Program-made: the position numbers and the translations under genes
The notes under the pieces: generated by a model
Told to the model about the DNA's origin: nothing
Seen by the model: only the letters and a program-made list of their open reading frames with translations
The model's database searches: none
Shown here: in pieces, positions 39,122 to 49,772 of the stretch
How positions within the stretch are numbered: the stretch's first letter is position 1
Layout: every line of letters begins with the position of its first letter
NCBI GenBank assembly: GCA_963702575.1
Contig: CAVPCU010000005.1
Span: forward strand, 372,001 to 436,000
Reading direction: 5' to 3'
Source of the DNA: VRUE01 sp963702575
GTDB lineage: Bacteria; Actinomycetota; Thermoleophilia; Solirubrobacterales; 70-9
Length of the DNA: 64,000 nucleotides

Positions 39122-39156
39122 AGGCCACTATGGGTGCCTAAAGTGCGGCACGTCCG
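39103..39156. repeat. palindromic element D, 18-bp arms and 18-nt loop
   Basis: CGGACGTGCCGCACTTTA (39103-39120) is the exact reverse complement of 39139-39156. The 18-nt loop reads GGCACCCATAGTGGCCTC on the minus strand and so contains CCCATA. The total is 54 bp, the same geometry as element B with unrelated arms. It ends the DsbA-like reading frame and lies 82 bp before pnp. Confidence 0.88.
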
Positions 39157-39238
39157 CGTCTGTACTCTCCCCGGTGAAAGAGAACGAGAGTTCTGAACGC
39201 AACGGTCGCCATCCGGGCGGCCCGGAGGTAAAAACTAA

Positions 39239-41475
39239 ATGAGCATGTTTGACGTAAGCCGCGTTTCGGTGGATGTCGGCGACAGCCAGATCTCCTTCGA
39301 GACCGGAAAGCTCGCGAAGCAGGCGGGTGGCGCGGTCGTGGTCCAGGCCGGCGACACGATGGTGCTCTGCACCGCAACCGTCGGCAGCCTTCGCGACGTG
39401 GACTTCCTTCCCCTCACCGTCGACATCGAGGAGCGGATGTACGCCGCGGGCAAGATCCCCGGCTCGTTCTTCCGTCGCGAGGGCAAATCGAGCGAGAAGG
39501 CGACGCTCACCGCGCGCATGATCGACCGGCCGATCCGGCCGCTCTTCCCCAAGGGCTGGCATTACGAGACGCAGCTGGTCGCGATCCCGATGTCGGTGGA
39601 CCAGGTCCACCCCTACGACATCCTCGCGATGAACGGCGCCTCCGCGGCGCTGGCGATCTCCCCGGTCCCCGTCGCCGCCCACGTCGGCGCGGTGCGGATC
39701 GGCAAGCTCGAGGGCGACTTCGTGATCAACCCGCCGGAGGACCGCCACGAGGAGCTGGACCTGGACCTGATCGTCGCCGGCACCGACGAGGCGATCCTGA
39801 TGGTCGAGGCCGGCGCCAACGGCGTCACCGAGGCAGGAGATCCTCGACGCGCTCGACATCGCCCACGGTGAGATCAAGAAGCTCTGCGCCGCGATGGAGG
39901 AGCTGCAGCAGAAGGCCGGCAAGGAGAAGATCGAGGTCGAGGCTCCCTCGATCGACGAGGGCCTGATCGGCGATATCCGCTCCTCCCACGGCCAGGCTCT
40001 GATCGACGCGATCGCCACCGAGGGCAAGCTCGAGCGCTACGAGGCGATCGACAACGTCAAGGACGAGGTGGTCGCCAAGTACGCGGCCGAGTCCGACGGC
40101 GGGGAGACCGACGAGAAGCGCGTGGCGGAGGTCAAGACCGCCTTCGGCTCGATCGAGAAGGACACCATCCGCAAGGCGATCGCCGTCGACAAGAAGCGTC
40201 CCGACGGCCGCGCCCAGGACGAGATCCGGCCGATCGAGTGCGAGGTCGACATCTCACCCCGCGTCCACGGCTCGGCCCTCTTCACCCGCGGCGAGACGCA
40301 GATCCTCTCCAACGTCGCGCTGGGCACGACGCGGATGGACATGCGGATCGACACCCTCGGGCTGCAGACCACCAAACGGTTCTGGCACCACTACAACTTC
40401 CCGCCCTTCTCGGTCGGGGAGGCGGGCTTCATGCGCGGCCCGAAGCGGCGCGACATCGGCCACGGCGCGCTCGCCGAGCGGGCCCTGGTGGCGACCGTGC
40501 CCGACGAAGAGTCCTTCCCCTACGTGATCCGGGCGGTCTCCGAGACGCTGGAGTCCAACGGCTCCTCCTCGATGGGCTCGGTCTGCGCCTCCTCGATGGC
40601 GCTACAGGCAGCCGGCGTGCCCGTCTCGGCGCCGGTCGCCGGCGTCGCGATGGGGTTGATCAAGGAGGGCGAGGACTACATCGTCCTCACCGACATCGCC
40701 GGCGTCGAGGATCACCTCGGCGACATGGACTTCAAGGTCGCCGGCACCGCCGAGGGGATCACCGCCCTGCAGATGGACATCAAGATCACCGGCGTCACCT
40801 TCGAGATCCTCACCGACGCGCTCGAGCAGGCCAACAAGGGCCGCCAGTTCATCCTCGGCAAGATGGCCGAGGCGATCGACGGTCCGCGCGAGAAGCTCTC
40901 CCAGCACGCGCCGCGGATCGAGGCGATCAAGATCGACCAGGAGAAGATCGGCGCCGTGATCGGCAAAGGCGGCGAAACGATCCGCGCCCTCTGCGAGGAG
41001 TTCGAAGCGGAGATCGACGTCGAGGACGACGGCACGGTGCGGATCTACGCGCCGACCGGCGACCTGGTCGAAGCCTGCGTGGCCCGGATCGAGTCGATGA
41101 CCAAGGAGGCCGAGGTCGGCGACCGCTACAACGCGGCCAAGGTCGTCAAGACGACGACCTTCGGCGCCTTCGTCGAGCTGGTCAAGGGCACCGACGGCCT
41201 GCTTCACATCTCCAACGTGAAGCCCGGCGAGCGGGTCGACTCGGTCGACGACGTGCTCAGCTCCGGCGACGTGATCGACGTCACCGTGGTCGAGGTCGAC
41301 CGCGAGCGCGGCCGGATCGGGCTGCGCCTCTCCGAGGACCCCTCGGTGGCGGGCAAATCGCCGGAGGAGCTGGCCTCGGTCGGCTCCGGCGACGGCGGCC
41401 CACGGCGCAACGGCGGCGACCGCGACGCGCGACCGCGGCGGCGGTCGCAGGCGCGAGCGCGAGCGGCGCAGCTAG
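39239..41475 (+). CDS. pnp: polyribonucleotide nucleotidyltransferase (PNPase; frameshifted)
   Basis: PNPase is the phosphorolytic 3'-5' RNA exonuclease of the degradosome. Two RNase PH domains are seen (first: EERMYAAGKIPGSFFRREG; second: KRPDGRAQDEIRPIECEVD to SNGSSSMGSVCASSMAL). A KH domain (IGAVIGKGGETIRAL) and an S1 domain (VVKTTTFGAFVELVKGTDG) follow. An extra G near 39836 splits the frame (VTEA then EILDAL). A second jump near 41425 leads into an Arg/Glu-rich tail ending at TAG 41473-41475. GGAGG lies ten bases before ATG 39239. Confidence 0.95.
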
Positions 41476-41478
41476 ACG

Positions 41479-42748
41479 TTGAGCGGGGCGAGGCTAACCG
41501 AGCTGGGCTCGGGCGCCCGGGTCGTGACCGAGGAGGTTCCCTCGGTTCGCTCGGTCGCGCTCGGGCTCTGGGTCCGTACCGGATCGCGCGACGAGACGCC
41601 CGCCCAGGCGGGCGTCTCGCACTTCCTCGAGCACCTGCTGTTCAAGGGAACCGAGCGCTTCTCCGCGATCGAGATCTCCGAGCGCCTCGACGGGCTCGGC
41701 GCCTCGGTCAACGCCGCCACCGGCAAGGAGACCACGCACCTGCACGCCCGCTTCCTCGACGAGCACACCGAGGAGGTCTTCGACCTGCTGGCGGAGATGC
41801 TCCTCGCCCCGACCTACCCCGAAATCGACTCCGAGCGCGAGGTCGTGCTCGAGGAGATCGCGATGTACGAGGACGAGCCGCAGGACCGCGTCCACGACAT
41901 CCTCGCCGAGGCGGTCTTCGGCGAGCACCCGCTCGGCCGCCGGGTGCTGGGCGAGGCCGAGGTGATCGCCTCGATCCCGGTGCCCGAGATCGAGGCCTAC
42001 CGCAGCCGCCGCTACACCGGCTCCCACGTCGTCGTCGGCGCCGCCGGCCACCTCGAGCACGAGGCGATCGTCGCCCTCGCCGAGCGACTGGTCTCGCCGC
42101 CCGCCGGCGGTGACGGGACGGAGCCCGTTGCGGCCGAGGACGCGGCACGGCTGCGCTTCTACCCGAAGGACACCGAGCAGTACCACATCTGCTTCGGCGC
42201 CCCCGGGATCGTCCGCGACGACGAGCGCCGCTACGCGCTCGCCGTGCTCGACTCGGTCTTCGGCGGCTCGACCTCCTCGCGCCTCTTCCGCGAGGTGCGC
42301 GAGAAGCGCGGCCTCGCCTACTCGGTCGGCTCCTACAACGAGCAGTACACCGACTCCGGCCTCGTCGCCACCTACGTCGGCACGCGCGAGGAGAACGTCG
42401 AGGAGGCCTGCGCGGTGATCGGTGCCGAGCTCGAGCGGCTGCGCGGCCGAGCCGGTCTCGGCCGAGGAGCTCGCCCGCGCCAAGGAGAACGTCAAGGGCC
42501 GTCTCGTCCTCTCCTCCGAGTCGACCGCGGCGCGGATGACGCGGATCTCGCGGGCCACCCTCTTCGGCCTGCCGATCGACAGCCTCGACGAGATGCTCGC
42601 CAAGGTCGACGCGGTCGCGGTCGAGGACCTCAGCGAGCTGGCCGCCGAGCTCTACGGAGCCGAGCGCCTCTCCGCCGCCTGCGTCGGCCGCGACGAGGAG
42701 TGCTTCCGCAAAGCCCTTGCCCCCGTCAGCGAGGCCCTGGTCGCATGA
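41479..42748 (+). CDS. M16-family zinc peptidase (processing-protease type; one frameshift)
   Basis: This is an insulinase/PqqL-type peptidase usually found beside pnp in Gram-positive bacteria. The inverted zinc motif HFLEHLLFKGT is present, with the distal glutamate region LLAPTYPEIDSEREVVLEEI. FGGSTSSRLFREVREKRGLAYSVG in the second half is the conserved arginine/tyrosine segment. An extra G near 42450 separates LERLR from AEPVSAEEL. The start TTG 41479 lies just after the pnp stop. The frame ends overlapping dapB (ATGA at 42745). Confidence 0.9.
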
Positions 42749-43413
42749 TCCGCGTCGCCGTAGCCGGCGCCGCAGGGCGCATGGGGGAGACCGTCTGCGG
42801 CGCCGTCGAGGGCGCCGAGGACATGGAGCTGACCGGCCGGGCCGACCCGGCGCTGGGCACCCCGACTCGAGCGACGTGCTCGGCGAGGCCGAGGTGGTCG
42901 TCGACTTCAGCACGCCGGACACCGCGCTGGCGAACGCCCGCGCCTGCCTCGAGGCCGGCGTCCACGCCGTCGTCGGCACCACCGGCTTCGACCTCGAGGC
43001 GCTGCGCGACGGCCGCCGAGGCGAGCGCCGCCAACTGCTTCGTCGCCCCCAACTTCGCGATCGGCGCGGTGCTGCTGATGGAGGCCTCGCAGGCGATCGC
43101 CCGCCACATGCCCGAGTGCGAGATCGTCGAGCTGCACCACGACCGCAAGCTCGACGCGCCCTCGGGCACCGCGAAGCGGACCGCCGAGCTGATCGGCGCC
43201 GCCGGCGGCAACGTCCACGAGCCGATCCACTCGGTCCGCCTGCCCGGCCTCGTCGCCCACCAGGAAGTGATCTTCGGCGGCGAGGGGCAGACGCTCAGCC
43301 TGCGCCACGACTCGATCGACCGCAGCTCGTTCATGCCCGGCGTGCTGCTGGCGGTGCGCCGCGTCGGCGGCCTGCCCGACCGCTTCACCGTCGGCCTCGA
43401 GAAGCTGCTGTAG
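42745..43413 (+). CDS. dapB: 4-hydroxy-tetrahydrodipicolinate reductase (two frameshifts)
   Basis: DapB reduces the product of DapA in lysine/diaminopimelate synthesis. The Rossmann start IRVAVAGAAGRMGETV, VVDFSTPDTALANA, VGTTGFD, APNFAIGAVLLMEA, the catalytic ELHHDRKLDAPSGTAKRTAEL and a late SFMPGVLLAVRRV are all present. Frame jumps near 42866 (a C-run) and 43012 (an extra G) interrupt it. It is separated from dapA by an amidase gene. About 245 residues once joined, normal for the family. Confidence 0.92.
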   Translation: MIRVAVAGAAGRMGETVCGAVEGAEDMELTGRADPALGTPTRATCSARPRWSSTSARRTPRWRTPAPASRPASTPSSAPPASTSRRCATAAEASAANCFVAPNFAIGAVLLMEASQAIARHMPECEIVELHHDRKLDAPSGTAKRTAELIGAAGGNVHEPIHSVRLPGLVAHQEVIFGGEGQTLSLRHDSIDRSSFMPGVLLAVRRVGGLPDRFTVGLEKLL

Positions 43414-43422
43414 GTTCCGGGC

Positions 43423-44868
43423 ATGGCGGAGGAGCTGGCGCGCCTGGACGCGACCGCGCAGGCGGAGCTGGTCCGCAGCGGCGAGGCGACGCCGGCCGAG
43501 CTGGCCGAAGCGGCGATCGACCGCATCGAGGCGACCAACGGCGAGGTCAACGCCGTCATCCACCCGCTCTTCGAGGAGGGCCTGGCGGCGGCGCGCGGCG
43601 AGCTGCCCGACGGGCCGTTCAAGGGCGTGCCCTTCCTGCTCAAGGACCTCGGCGCCGCCTTCGCCGGCCAGCCGCTGCACCTGGGGATGCGCTACCTCAA
43701 GGAGCGCGACTTCCGCGCGCCGATGGACAGCTACCTGGCGCAGCGCTTCCGCGCCGCCGGGCTGGTGACGATCGGCAAGACGAACTGCCCGGAGCTGGGG
43801 ATCCTGCCGACGACCGAGCCGCAGGCCTACGGGCCGACCCGCAACCCCTGGGACCTCGGCCGCTCGGCGGGCGGCTCCAGCGGCGGCTCGGCGGCGGCGG
43901 TCGCGGCCGGCATGGTGCCCTTCGCCCACGCCAACGACGGCGGCGGCTCGATCCGCATCCCGGCCTCCAACTGCGGCCTGGTCGGGCTGAAGCCGAGCCG
44001 CCAGCGGATCAGCGAGGGGCCGCTGATCGGCGACATCATGTCCGGGCTGACCTGCGAGCTGTGCGTCTCGCGCTCGGTCCGCGACACCGCCGCGCTGCTC
44101 GAGGCGGTGCACGGCCCGGCTCCGGGCGATCCCTACGTCGCGCCGCCGCCGCTCCGCCCCTACACCGAGGAGGTCGGCGCCGACCCCGGCAGGCTGCGGA
44201 TCGGCCTCTGGACCGAGACCGTGATCGAGCAGGACGCCGACCCCGAGGTCGTCCTCGCCGCCAGGAACGCCGCCAAGCTGCTCGAAGGCCTCGGCCACGC
44301 GGTCGAGGAGCCCGACCTGGCGACGATCCGCAGCATCGACCTGGTGCAGCCCTTCCTCGTCCGCTGGGCGGCCGGGCCAGGCCGCCGCGCTCGACCAGTT
44401 CGGCGTGATCACCGGCGGGGTCATCGGGCCCGAGGACGTCGAGCCGCTGACCTGGGCGCTGGCCGAGATCGGCCGCAAGCACCACTCCGGGCGAGTACCT
44501 CGCCGCGGTCGCCCAGCACCAGGTGATGACGCGGATGTTCGCCGGCCTGCACGAGTCCGGCTACGACCTCCTGCTCAGCCCGACGATGGGCGAGCCGCCG
44601 CCGCCGCTCGGCAGCTTCGACGACTCCGGCCCCGACCCGATGGACGCCTTCCACCGGGCCTTCATCGCCGGCTGCTTCACCGCCGCCTTCAACGCGACCG
44701 GCCAGCCGGCGATCTCGCTGCCGCTGCACTGGAGCGAGGACGGCCTGCCCGGTCGGCGTCCAGCTGATCGCCCCGCTCGGCCGCGAGGACCTTCTCCTGC
44801 GGGTCGCCTCCCAGCTCGAGCAGGCGGCGCCGTGGGCCGATCGCACGCCGCCGGTCTTTGCCTCGTGA
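43423..44868 (+). CDS. amidase signature-family enzyme (three frameshifts)
   Basis: Amidase-signature enzymes hydrolyse amide bonds with a Ser-cisSer-Lys triad. The lysine lies in GVPFLLKDLGAAFAG, and the Gly/Ser-rich signature GRSAGGSSGGSAAAVAAGM with HANDGGGSIRIPASNCGLVGLKPS holds both serines. Three one-base insertions (near 44377, 44491 and 44754) break the frame, and deleting each restores a normal sequence through to the end (VGVQLIAP). It resembles broad-specificity amidases rather than GatA, since no gatB/gatC are nearby. Its place between dapB and dapA is unusual, and the substrate is unknown. Confidence 0.88.
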
Positions 44869-44890
44869 GCAGCCCGATACTCTCCTGCCG

Positions 44891-45766
44891 ATGAGCGAGC
44901 TGCGAGGCGTCCTGACCGCGATGGCGACCCCCTTCGACGAGGAGGGGCGGGTCGACGAGGCTGCGGCGCGGCAGCTCGCCGCCCACCTGGTCGAGCACGG
45001 GTCGCACGGGGTCGTCGTCGCCGGCTCGACCGGCGAGGCCGCGACCCTCGACGACGCCGAGCACATCTCGCTGCTGCGGGCGATCGTCGCCGAGGTCGGC
45101 GACGGGGCGACCGTCGTCTGCGGCACCGGCACCAACGACACCCGCCACTCGATCGAGCTGACCCGGGCGGCGGCCGAGGCCGGCGCGGTGGCGGCGCTGA
45201 TCGTCACGCCGTACTACAACAAGCCGAACCGGGCCGGGATCCACGCCCACTTCGAGGCGATCGCCGCCGCCGTTCCCGGGCTGCCCCTGATCGCCTACAA
45301 CATCCCCTCGCGGGTGGTGGTCAACGTACCGCCGGCTGACCTCGCCGAGCTGGCCGAGATCGAAAGCGTGGTCGCCGTCAAGCAGGCGAACAACGACGAG
45401 ATCGGCCCGATCGAGGGCCTCGACGTGCTGGCCGGCAACGACGACATCTTCCTGCGAACCTTGGAACTCGGCCTCGCCGGGGGGATCCTCGTGGCCTCGC
45501 ACCTGGTCGGAGATCGGGTGCGTGAGATGTGGGACGCGGCTCAGGCAGGGGACTTGGACCGTGCCCGCGAGATCGACACCGGTCTGCGGCCGCTCTATGA
45601 CGCGCTGGCCATCGCCACCAACCCGATGCCGGTCAAGGCGGCGCTCGAGATCGCCGGTCTGATCCCGTCGGGAGCCCTGCGACTGCCGATGGTTCCCGTC
45701 GACGTCGAGCAGTGCGCGACGATCCGGGCGGCGCTCGACGCCGTCGGCGTGCCGGTGGCGTCCTGA
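44891..45766 (+). CDS. dapA: 4-hydroxy-tetrahydrodipicolinate synthase
   Basis: DapA condenses pyruvate with aspartate semialdehyde, the entry to lysine and diaminopimelate. The 291-residue TIM-barrel protein starts with LTAMATPFDEEGRVDE. It has GSTGEAATLDDAEH, the tyrosine in VTPYYNKPN, IAYNIPSRVVVNV, and the Schiff-base lysine in VVAVKQAN, followed by VLAGNDDIFL. It begins 22 nt after the amidase stop and ends 2 nt before rnj, the frequent dapA-rnj neighbourhood. Confidence 0.96.
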   Translation: MSELRGVLTAMATPFDEEGRVDEAAARQLAAHLVEHGSHGVVVAGSTGEAATLDDAEHISLLRAIVAEVGDGATVVCGTGTNDTRHSIELTRAAAEAGAVAALIVTPYYNKPNRAGIHAHFEAIAAAVPGLPLIAYNIPSRVVVNVPPADLAELAEIESVVAVKQANNDEIGPIEGLDVLAGNDDIFLRTLELGLAGGILVASHLVGDRVREMWDAAQAGDLDRAREIDTGLRPLYDALAIATNPMPVKAALEIAGLIPSGALRLPMVPVDVEQCATIRAALDAVGVPVAS

Positions 45767-45768
45767 CG

Positions 45769-47432
45769 ATGGCGGCGAAGCTGCGTGTTCTGCCGCTGGG
45801 CGGCCTGGGCGAGATCGGCAAGAACATGACCGTGGTCGAGTACGACGGTCGGATCGTCGTCGTCGACACCGGCCTGATGTTCCCGACGGCGGAGATGCTC
45901 GGCATCGACCTCGTCCTGCCCGACTTCTCCTACCTGCGCGACCGGGCCGAGGACATCGAGGCGATCGTCCTCACCCACGGCCACGAGGACCACGTCGGCG
46001 CGCTTCCCTACGTGCTGCGCGAGATCGGCATGCCGCCGGTGATCTACGGCGGCCTGCTGACGATCGGGATGGTGCGCTCGAAGCTCGACGAGCACAAGCT
46101 GAAGGACGCCCCGCTGCAGGACCTGCCGGCCGGCGAGAAGGTCAAGGCCGGGCCGTTCGAGCTGGAGATGGTGCACCTCTCGCACTCGATCCCCGACGCG
46201 CGCGGCGTGATCCTCGGCACCGAGCTGGGCAAGATCCTGATGACCGGCGACTACAAGTTCGACCAGACGCCGGTCGACGGCCGCCCCGCCGACATCCCGC
46301 GCCTCGCCGAGCTCGGCAGCGAGGGCCTGCTGCTGCTCTGCGGCGACTCGACCAACGCCGACCGGCCGGGCGTGGCCCCGTCGGAGTCGAGCGTCGGCCC
46401 GGCCCTGCTGGAGACCTTCGGCGCCTGCGAGGGACGGGTCGATCGTCACCTCGTTCGCCTCCAACATCCACCGGGTGCAGCAGGTGATCGACGCCGCGGT
46501 GGCAGCTCGACCGGCGGGTGGCCCTGGTCGGGCGCTCGATGCGCAAGAACTTCAACATCGCCTCCAGCCTCGGGATCGCCCAGGCGCCGAGCGGGCTCTT
46601 CATCCAGCCGCGCGAGATCGAGGACTTCCCCGACGAGAAGGTGATCGTGATCTCGACCGGCAGCCAGGGCGAGCCGCTCTCGGCGCTGCGGCGGATGGCC
46701 AACAACGACCACCGCGACGTCGAGCTGCACTCCGGCGACACCGTCGTCTTCTCGGCGACCCCGGTCCCGGGCAACGAGCGGGCGGTGAACGAGACGATCG
46801 ACCGGATCTATGAGATCGGCGCCTCCGTGGTGACCGCCAAGGACGCGCCGATCCACGCCTCCGGCCACGGCTGGCAGGAGGAGCTGAAGCTGATGCTGAA
46901 CCTGACCAAGCCGCGCTACGTGATGCCGGTCCACGGCGACCACCAGCGGCTGCGGCTGCACGCCGGGCTGGCCGAATCGGTCGGGATCGCGCGCGAGGAC
47001 ATCTTCCAGGGCGCCAACGGGCTGCCGCTGGAGCTCGACGGGAGCGGGGCCCGCTTCGGCGAGGACATCCACAACGGCGTGATGTTCGTCGACGGCGTCA
47101 ACGTCGGCGAGCCCGACGACGTCGCCCTGCGCGACCGCCGCGAGATCTCGGCCGACGGGATCTTCATCGTCGTCGCGACGATCTCCACCGACGACGGCAG
47201 CGTGGTCGCTGACCCCGAGGTGATCGTGCGCGGCGTCGCCCTCTTGGACGAGGGCGAGTCGCTGGTCGACGAGCTCAAGGACTTGGTCGAGGACTCGCTC
47301 GAGGACGCCGCCGAGGCCGGCACGCGCGAGCTGCACCTGATTCAGGAAGACCTCCACGACGCGATCGGCAAGCTCGTCTACGAGAAGCTGCGCAGCCGGC
47401 CGATGATCCTGCCGGTCGTGGTCGAGGTCTGA
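45769..47432 (+). CDS. rnj: ribonuclease J (two frameshifts)
   Basis: RNase J is an endonuclease and 5'-3' exoribonuclease of the MBL/beta-CASP group. LRVLPLGGLGEIGKNM, the zinc motif LTHGHEDHVGALPYVL, LSHSIPDARGVIL and MTGDYKFDQTPVDG form the MBL part. STNADRPG and SFASNIHRVQQV belong to beta-CASP, and KDAPIHASGHGWQEEL with PVHGDHQRLRLH close it. Single extra bases near 46442 and 46504 break the frame. About 553 residues once joined. A strong hairpin terminator follows at 47441. Confidence 0.94.
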
Positions 47433-47440
47433 AGCTGAAA

Positions 47441-47479
47441 AAGGCCCGCCGGCTGCGTTGGGGAGAGCCGGCGGGCCTT
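47441..47479. terminator. bidirectional hairpin terminator between rnj and the sensor kinase
   Basis: AAGGCCCGCCGGCT (47441-47454) pairs perfectly with AGCCGGCGGGCCTT (47466-47479) around an 11-nt loop. Five A at 47438-47442 give a T-tract for minus-strand transcripts. The signal therefore suits the sensor-kinase operon best and can also stop rnj transcripts. Confidence 0.85.
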
Positions 47480-47513
47480 GTGTCTCGTCCAATTGTGAAC
47501 CTAAGTTCGGGCG

Positions 47514-48941
47514 TTAAACCCGGTCTAAAGCGTTGCTAACGGTTGCCTCAGATTTCGCCAGGGGGATGCGGATGCGGAAGAGGGCGCCGCCACGCTCGGA
47601 CTCGGTCGCCTCGACGCTGCCGCCGTGGGAGGTGGCGACTGCGCGGACGATCGCCAGGCCGAGGCCGCTGCCGCCGCGGGGGGCTGTGTCGGCGGGCCCT
47701 TCGCCGCGGACGAAGCGGTCGAAGATCTGCTCGCGCATTCCGGGCGGGATGCCGGGGCCGTCGTCGGCGACCTCGACCACCGCGTCGCGGCCGGCGGCGC
47801 GCAGGCTCAGCTCGATGGTCGAGCCGGCCGGAGTGTGGCGGACGGCGTTGTCGAGCAGGTTGAGCACCATGCGGTGCAGCTCATCGGGGTTGCCGTCGAC
47901 CCGCAGCGGCCGCTCGTTGTCGATCCGCAGCTCGCGTTCGCCGACGGTCGGCGCGACCTCCGCCGCCGCGTTGCCGGCGACCTCGGCGAGGTCGCAGCGG
48001 GTGCGAGCGGCAACTCGGCCGGCGTCGGCGCGGGCGAGCAGCAGCAGGTCGCCGACCAGGCGGCTCATCCGGCCGGAGGAGCGCAGGGCGGACTCGACGA
48101 TCGCCCGCTCTTCCTCGCGCTCGGGCTGCTCGAGCATCGCCTGCAGCAGCTCGAGGTTGGCGAGCACGCTGGTCAGCGGGGTGCGCAGCTCGTGCGAGGC
48201 GTCGGCGACGAACTCGCGCTGCTTCTTCAGCGCGGCTTCGCGCTCGGCGCGGGCGGCGTCGAGCGAGCGCAGCATCTGCTCCAGCGTCCGCGCCAGCTCG
48301 CCGACCTCGTCGTCGACCCGCGGCTCCGGCATGCGGCGGGAGGGATCGCCGGTCTCGGCGATCGCGCGTGCGGTCGCGGTCAGCGAGGCGATCGGCCGCA
48401 TCGCCCGGCGCGCGATCGCCAATCCGGCGAGGCTGGCGAGCAGCGTTGCGATGAACACCCCTCCGGCGACGAACAGCCAGAGCCGGTCGATCGTCGAGTC
48501 GACCTGCGCCTCGTCGCGGCCGTACTGGACGTAGCCGGCGATGCGGCCGGTCTGGCGGCTGCGCAGCGTCACCGTGACCACCCGCATCTCGCCGACGTGG
48601 TGCACCCCGGGCGTCGGCGGCCCGAGGTCGACCGCGTTGGGGCTGGCGTCGAGCAGGGAGCCGTTGGCGTCGAAGATCCTCACCGTGGCGTCGTTGGAGC
48701 TGACGAAGTCGCCGAGGTCGGGCTCGTGGATGATCAGCGTGTTGGTGATCGTGTCGACGATCTGGACCTGCGAGGCGAGGTTGGACACCGCGCCGCTCAT
48801 CTCGTGGTCGAAGTCGTCGCGAATCCGCTGCGCGGCCAGGTTGCCGACGATCGCCCCGAAGAGGACGAGGATCCCCAGCGTCAGCCCGGCAGAGACCGCG
48901 GCGATGCGCCAGCGCACCGGCCAGTTGCGGGGACGGCGCAC
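47514..48941 (-). CDS. two-component sensor histidine kinase
   Basis: This 475-residue membrane kinase has a first membrane helix at residues 13-37, an extracytoplasmic sensor of about 120 residues, and a second helix near residue 160-180 (LFVAGGVFIATLLASLAGLAI). A HAMP linker follows, then HisKA with the phospho-accepting histidine in DASHELRTPLTSVLANLELL. The ATPase domain has NLLDNAVRHTP, VADDGPGIPP and GGSGLGLAIVRAV. The signal is unknown. GTG 48941 lies 2 nt after the response-regulator stop, so the pair is one operon with the regulator first. Confidence 0.94.
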   Translation of the reverse strand: MRRPRNWPVRWRIAAVSAGLTLGILVLFGAIVGNLAAQRIRDDFDHEMSGAVSNLASQVQIVDTITNTLIIHEPDLGDFVSSNDATVRIFDANGSLLDASPNAVDLGPPTPGVHHVGEMRVVTVTLRSRQTGRIAGYVQYGRDEAQVDSTIDRLWLFVAGGVFIATLLASLAGLAIARRAMRPIASLTATARAIAETGDPSRRMPEPRVDDEVGELARTLEQMLRSLDAARAEREAALKKQREFVADASHELRTPLTSVLANLELLQAMLEQPEREEERAIVESALRSSGRMSRLVGDLLLLARADAGRVAARTRCDLAEVAGNAAAEVAPTVGERELRIDNERPLRVDGNPDELHRMVLNLLDNAVRHTPAGSTIELSLRAAGRDAVVEVADDGPGIPPGMREQIFDRFVRGEGPADTAPRGGSGLGLAIVRAVATSHGGSVEATESERGGALFRIRIPLAKSEATVSNALDRV

Positions 48942-48943
48942 GA

Positions 48944-49639
48944 CTACTCCTTGAGCACGTAGCCGGCGCCGCGTTTGGTGTGGAGCAGGCGTCCCTCGCC
49001 GCCTTCCTCGAGCTTGCGGCGCAGGTTCGAGATGAAGACGTCGATCGTGTTGGTCGCTGCCATCGGGTCATAGCCCCAGACCTCGTCGAGCAGGCGCTGG
49101 CGGGAGACGACGAGGCGCTCGTTGCGCATCAGGTACTCGAGCAGCTCGAACTCGCGGTTGGTCAGCTCGACCTCGCGCTCGGCGCGGCGCACCTCGCGGG
49201 TGTCCGGGTTGAGGCTGAGGTCGCCGACCTGCAGCGAGGCCGATCCGCGCGGCGGGCGGCGCCGCAGCAGCGCGCGGATTCGCGCCAGCAGCTCCTTGCG
49301 CTCGAACGGCTTCACCAGGTAGTCGTCGGCGCCGCTGTCGAGCCCGCCGACCCGGTCCTCGGTCTCGCTGCGCGCGGTGAGCATCAGGATCGGCACGTCG
49401 CTGTCGGCGCGCAGGCGGCGGCAGACCTCGATCCCGTCCATTCGCGGCAGGCCGAGGTCGAGCACGACGAGATCGGGGACGAAGCCGGCGGCGACATCGA
49501 GCGCCTCGACCCCGTCGCCGGAGGTGCGCACGTCGTAGCCCTCGTTGCGCAGCGAGCGCCTCAGCACATCGGCGATGTCCTCGTCGTCCTCGACGACGAG
49601 CACCCGGCCTCCGGCGATATCGCTTTCCGCTGCGAGCAT
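48944..49639 (-). CDS. OmpR/PhoB-family response regulator
   Basis: This 231-residue regulator has a receiver domain with the acidic pair VVEDDEDIA, the phospho-acceptor Asp61 in LVVLDLGLPRMDG, and the conserved lysine in DYLVKPF. A C-terminal winged helix binds DNA (REFELLEYLMRNERLVVSRQ then VDVFISNLRRKLE-like TNTIDVFISNLRRKL). It is the partner of the kinase that follows. ATG 49639 is chosen over a further upstream start because it leaves a normal N-terminus. A possible binding site lies 40 nt upstream. Confidence 0.94.
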   Translation of the reverse strand: MLAAESDIAGGRVLVVEDDEDIADVLRRSLRNEGYDVRTSGDGVEALDVAAGFVPDLVVLDLGLPRMDGIEVCRRLRADSDVPILMLTARSETEDRVGGLDSGADDYLVKPFERKELLARIRALLRRRPPRGSASLQVGDLSLNPDTREVRRAEREVELTNREFELLEYLMRNERLVVSRQRLLDEVWGYDPMAATNTIDVFISNLRRKLEEGGEGRLLHTKRGAGYVLKE

Positions 49640-49680
49640 CGCAACGATCTTAGCCCGGCCGCGGCGCACTTCCGCGCGCT

Positions 49681-49696
49681 TTTAGGGCGAATTTAG
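49681..49696. promoter_or_regulatory. possible response-regulator direct repeat
   Basis: TTTAG occurs at 49681-49685 and again at 49692-49696, an exact 11-bp period typical of OmpR/PhoB-type tandem binding sites. It lies in the 133-bp gap between the divergent response regulator and dnaE and stands out as A+T-rich. No clear -35/-10 pair could be assigned in this gap. Confidence 0.3.
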
Positions 49697-49772
49697 ACCC
49701 GCAGATAGCGGGGAAGCACCGACTTTCGCGGGCGTTGCCATCTGCTCGGCTTGGCATGATCGATCGCACCCC

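Noticed and set aside
39836..46504. Programmed ribosomal frameshifting in pnp, amidase, dapB and rnj
   Set aside because: The sites share no slippery heptamer or common structure, are too many, and are repaired by removing one base (or, at a few sites, adding one). Sequence error is simpler.
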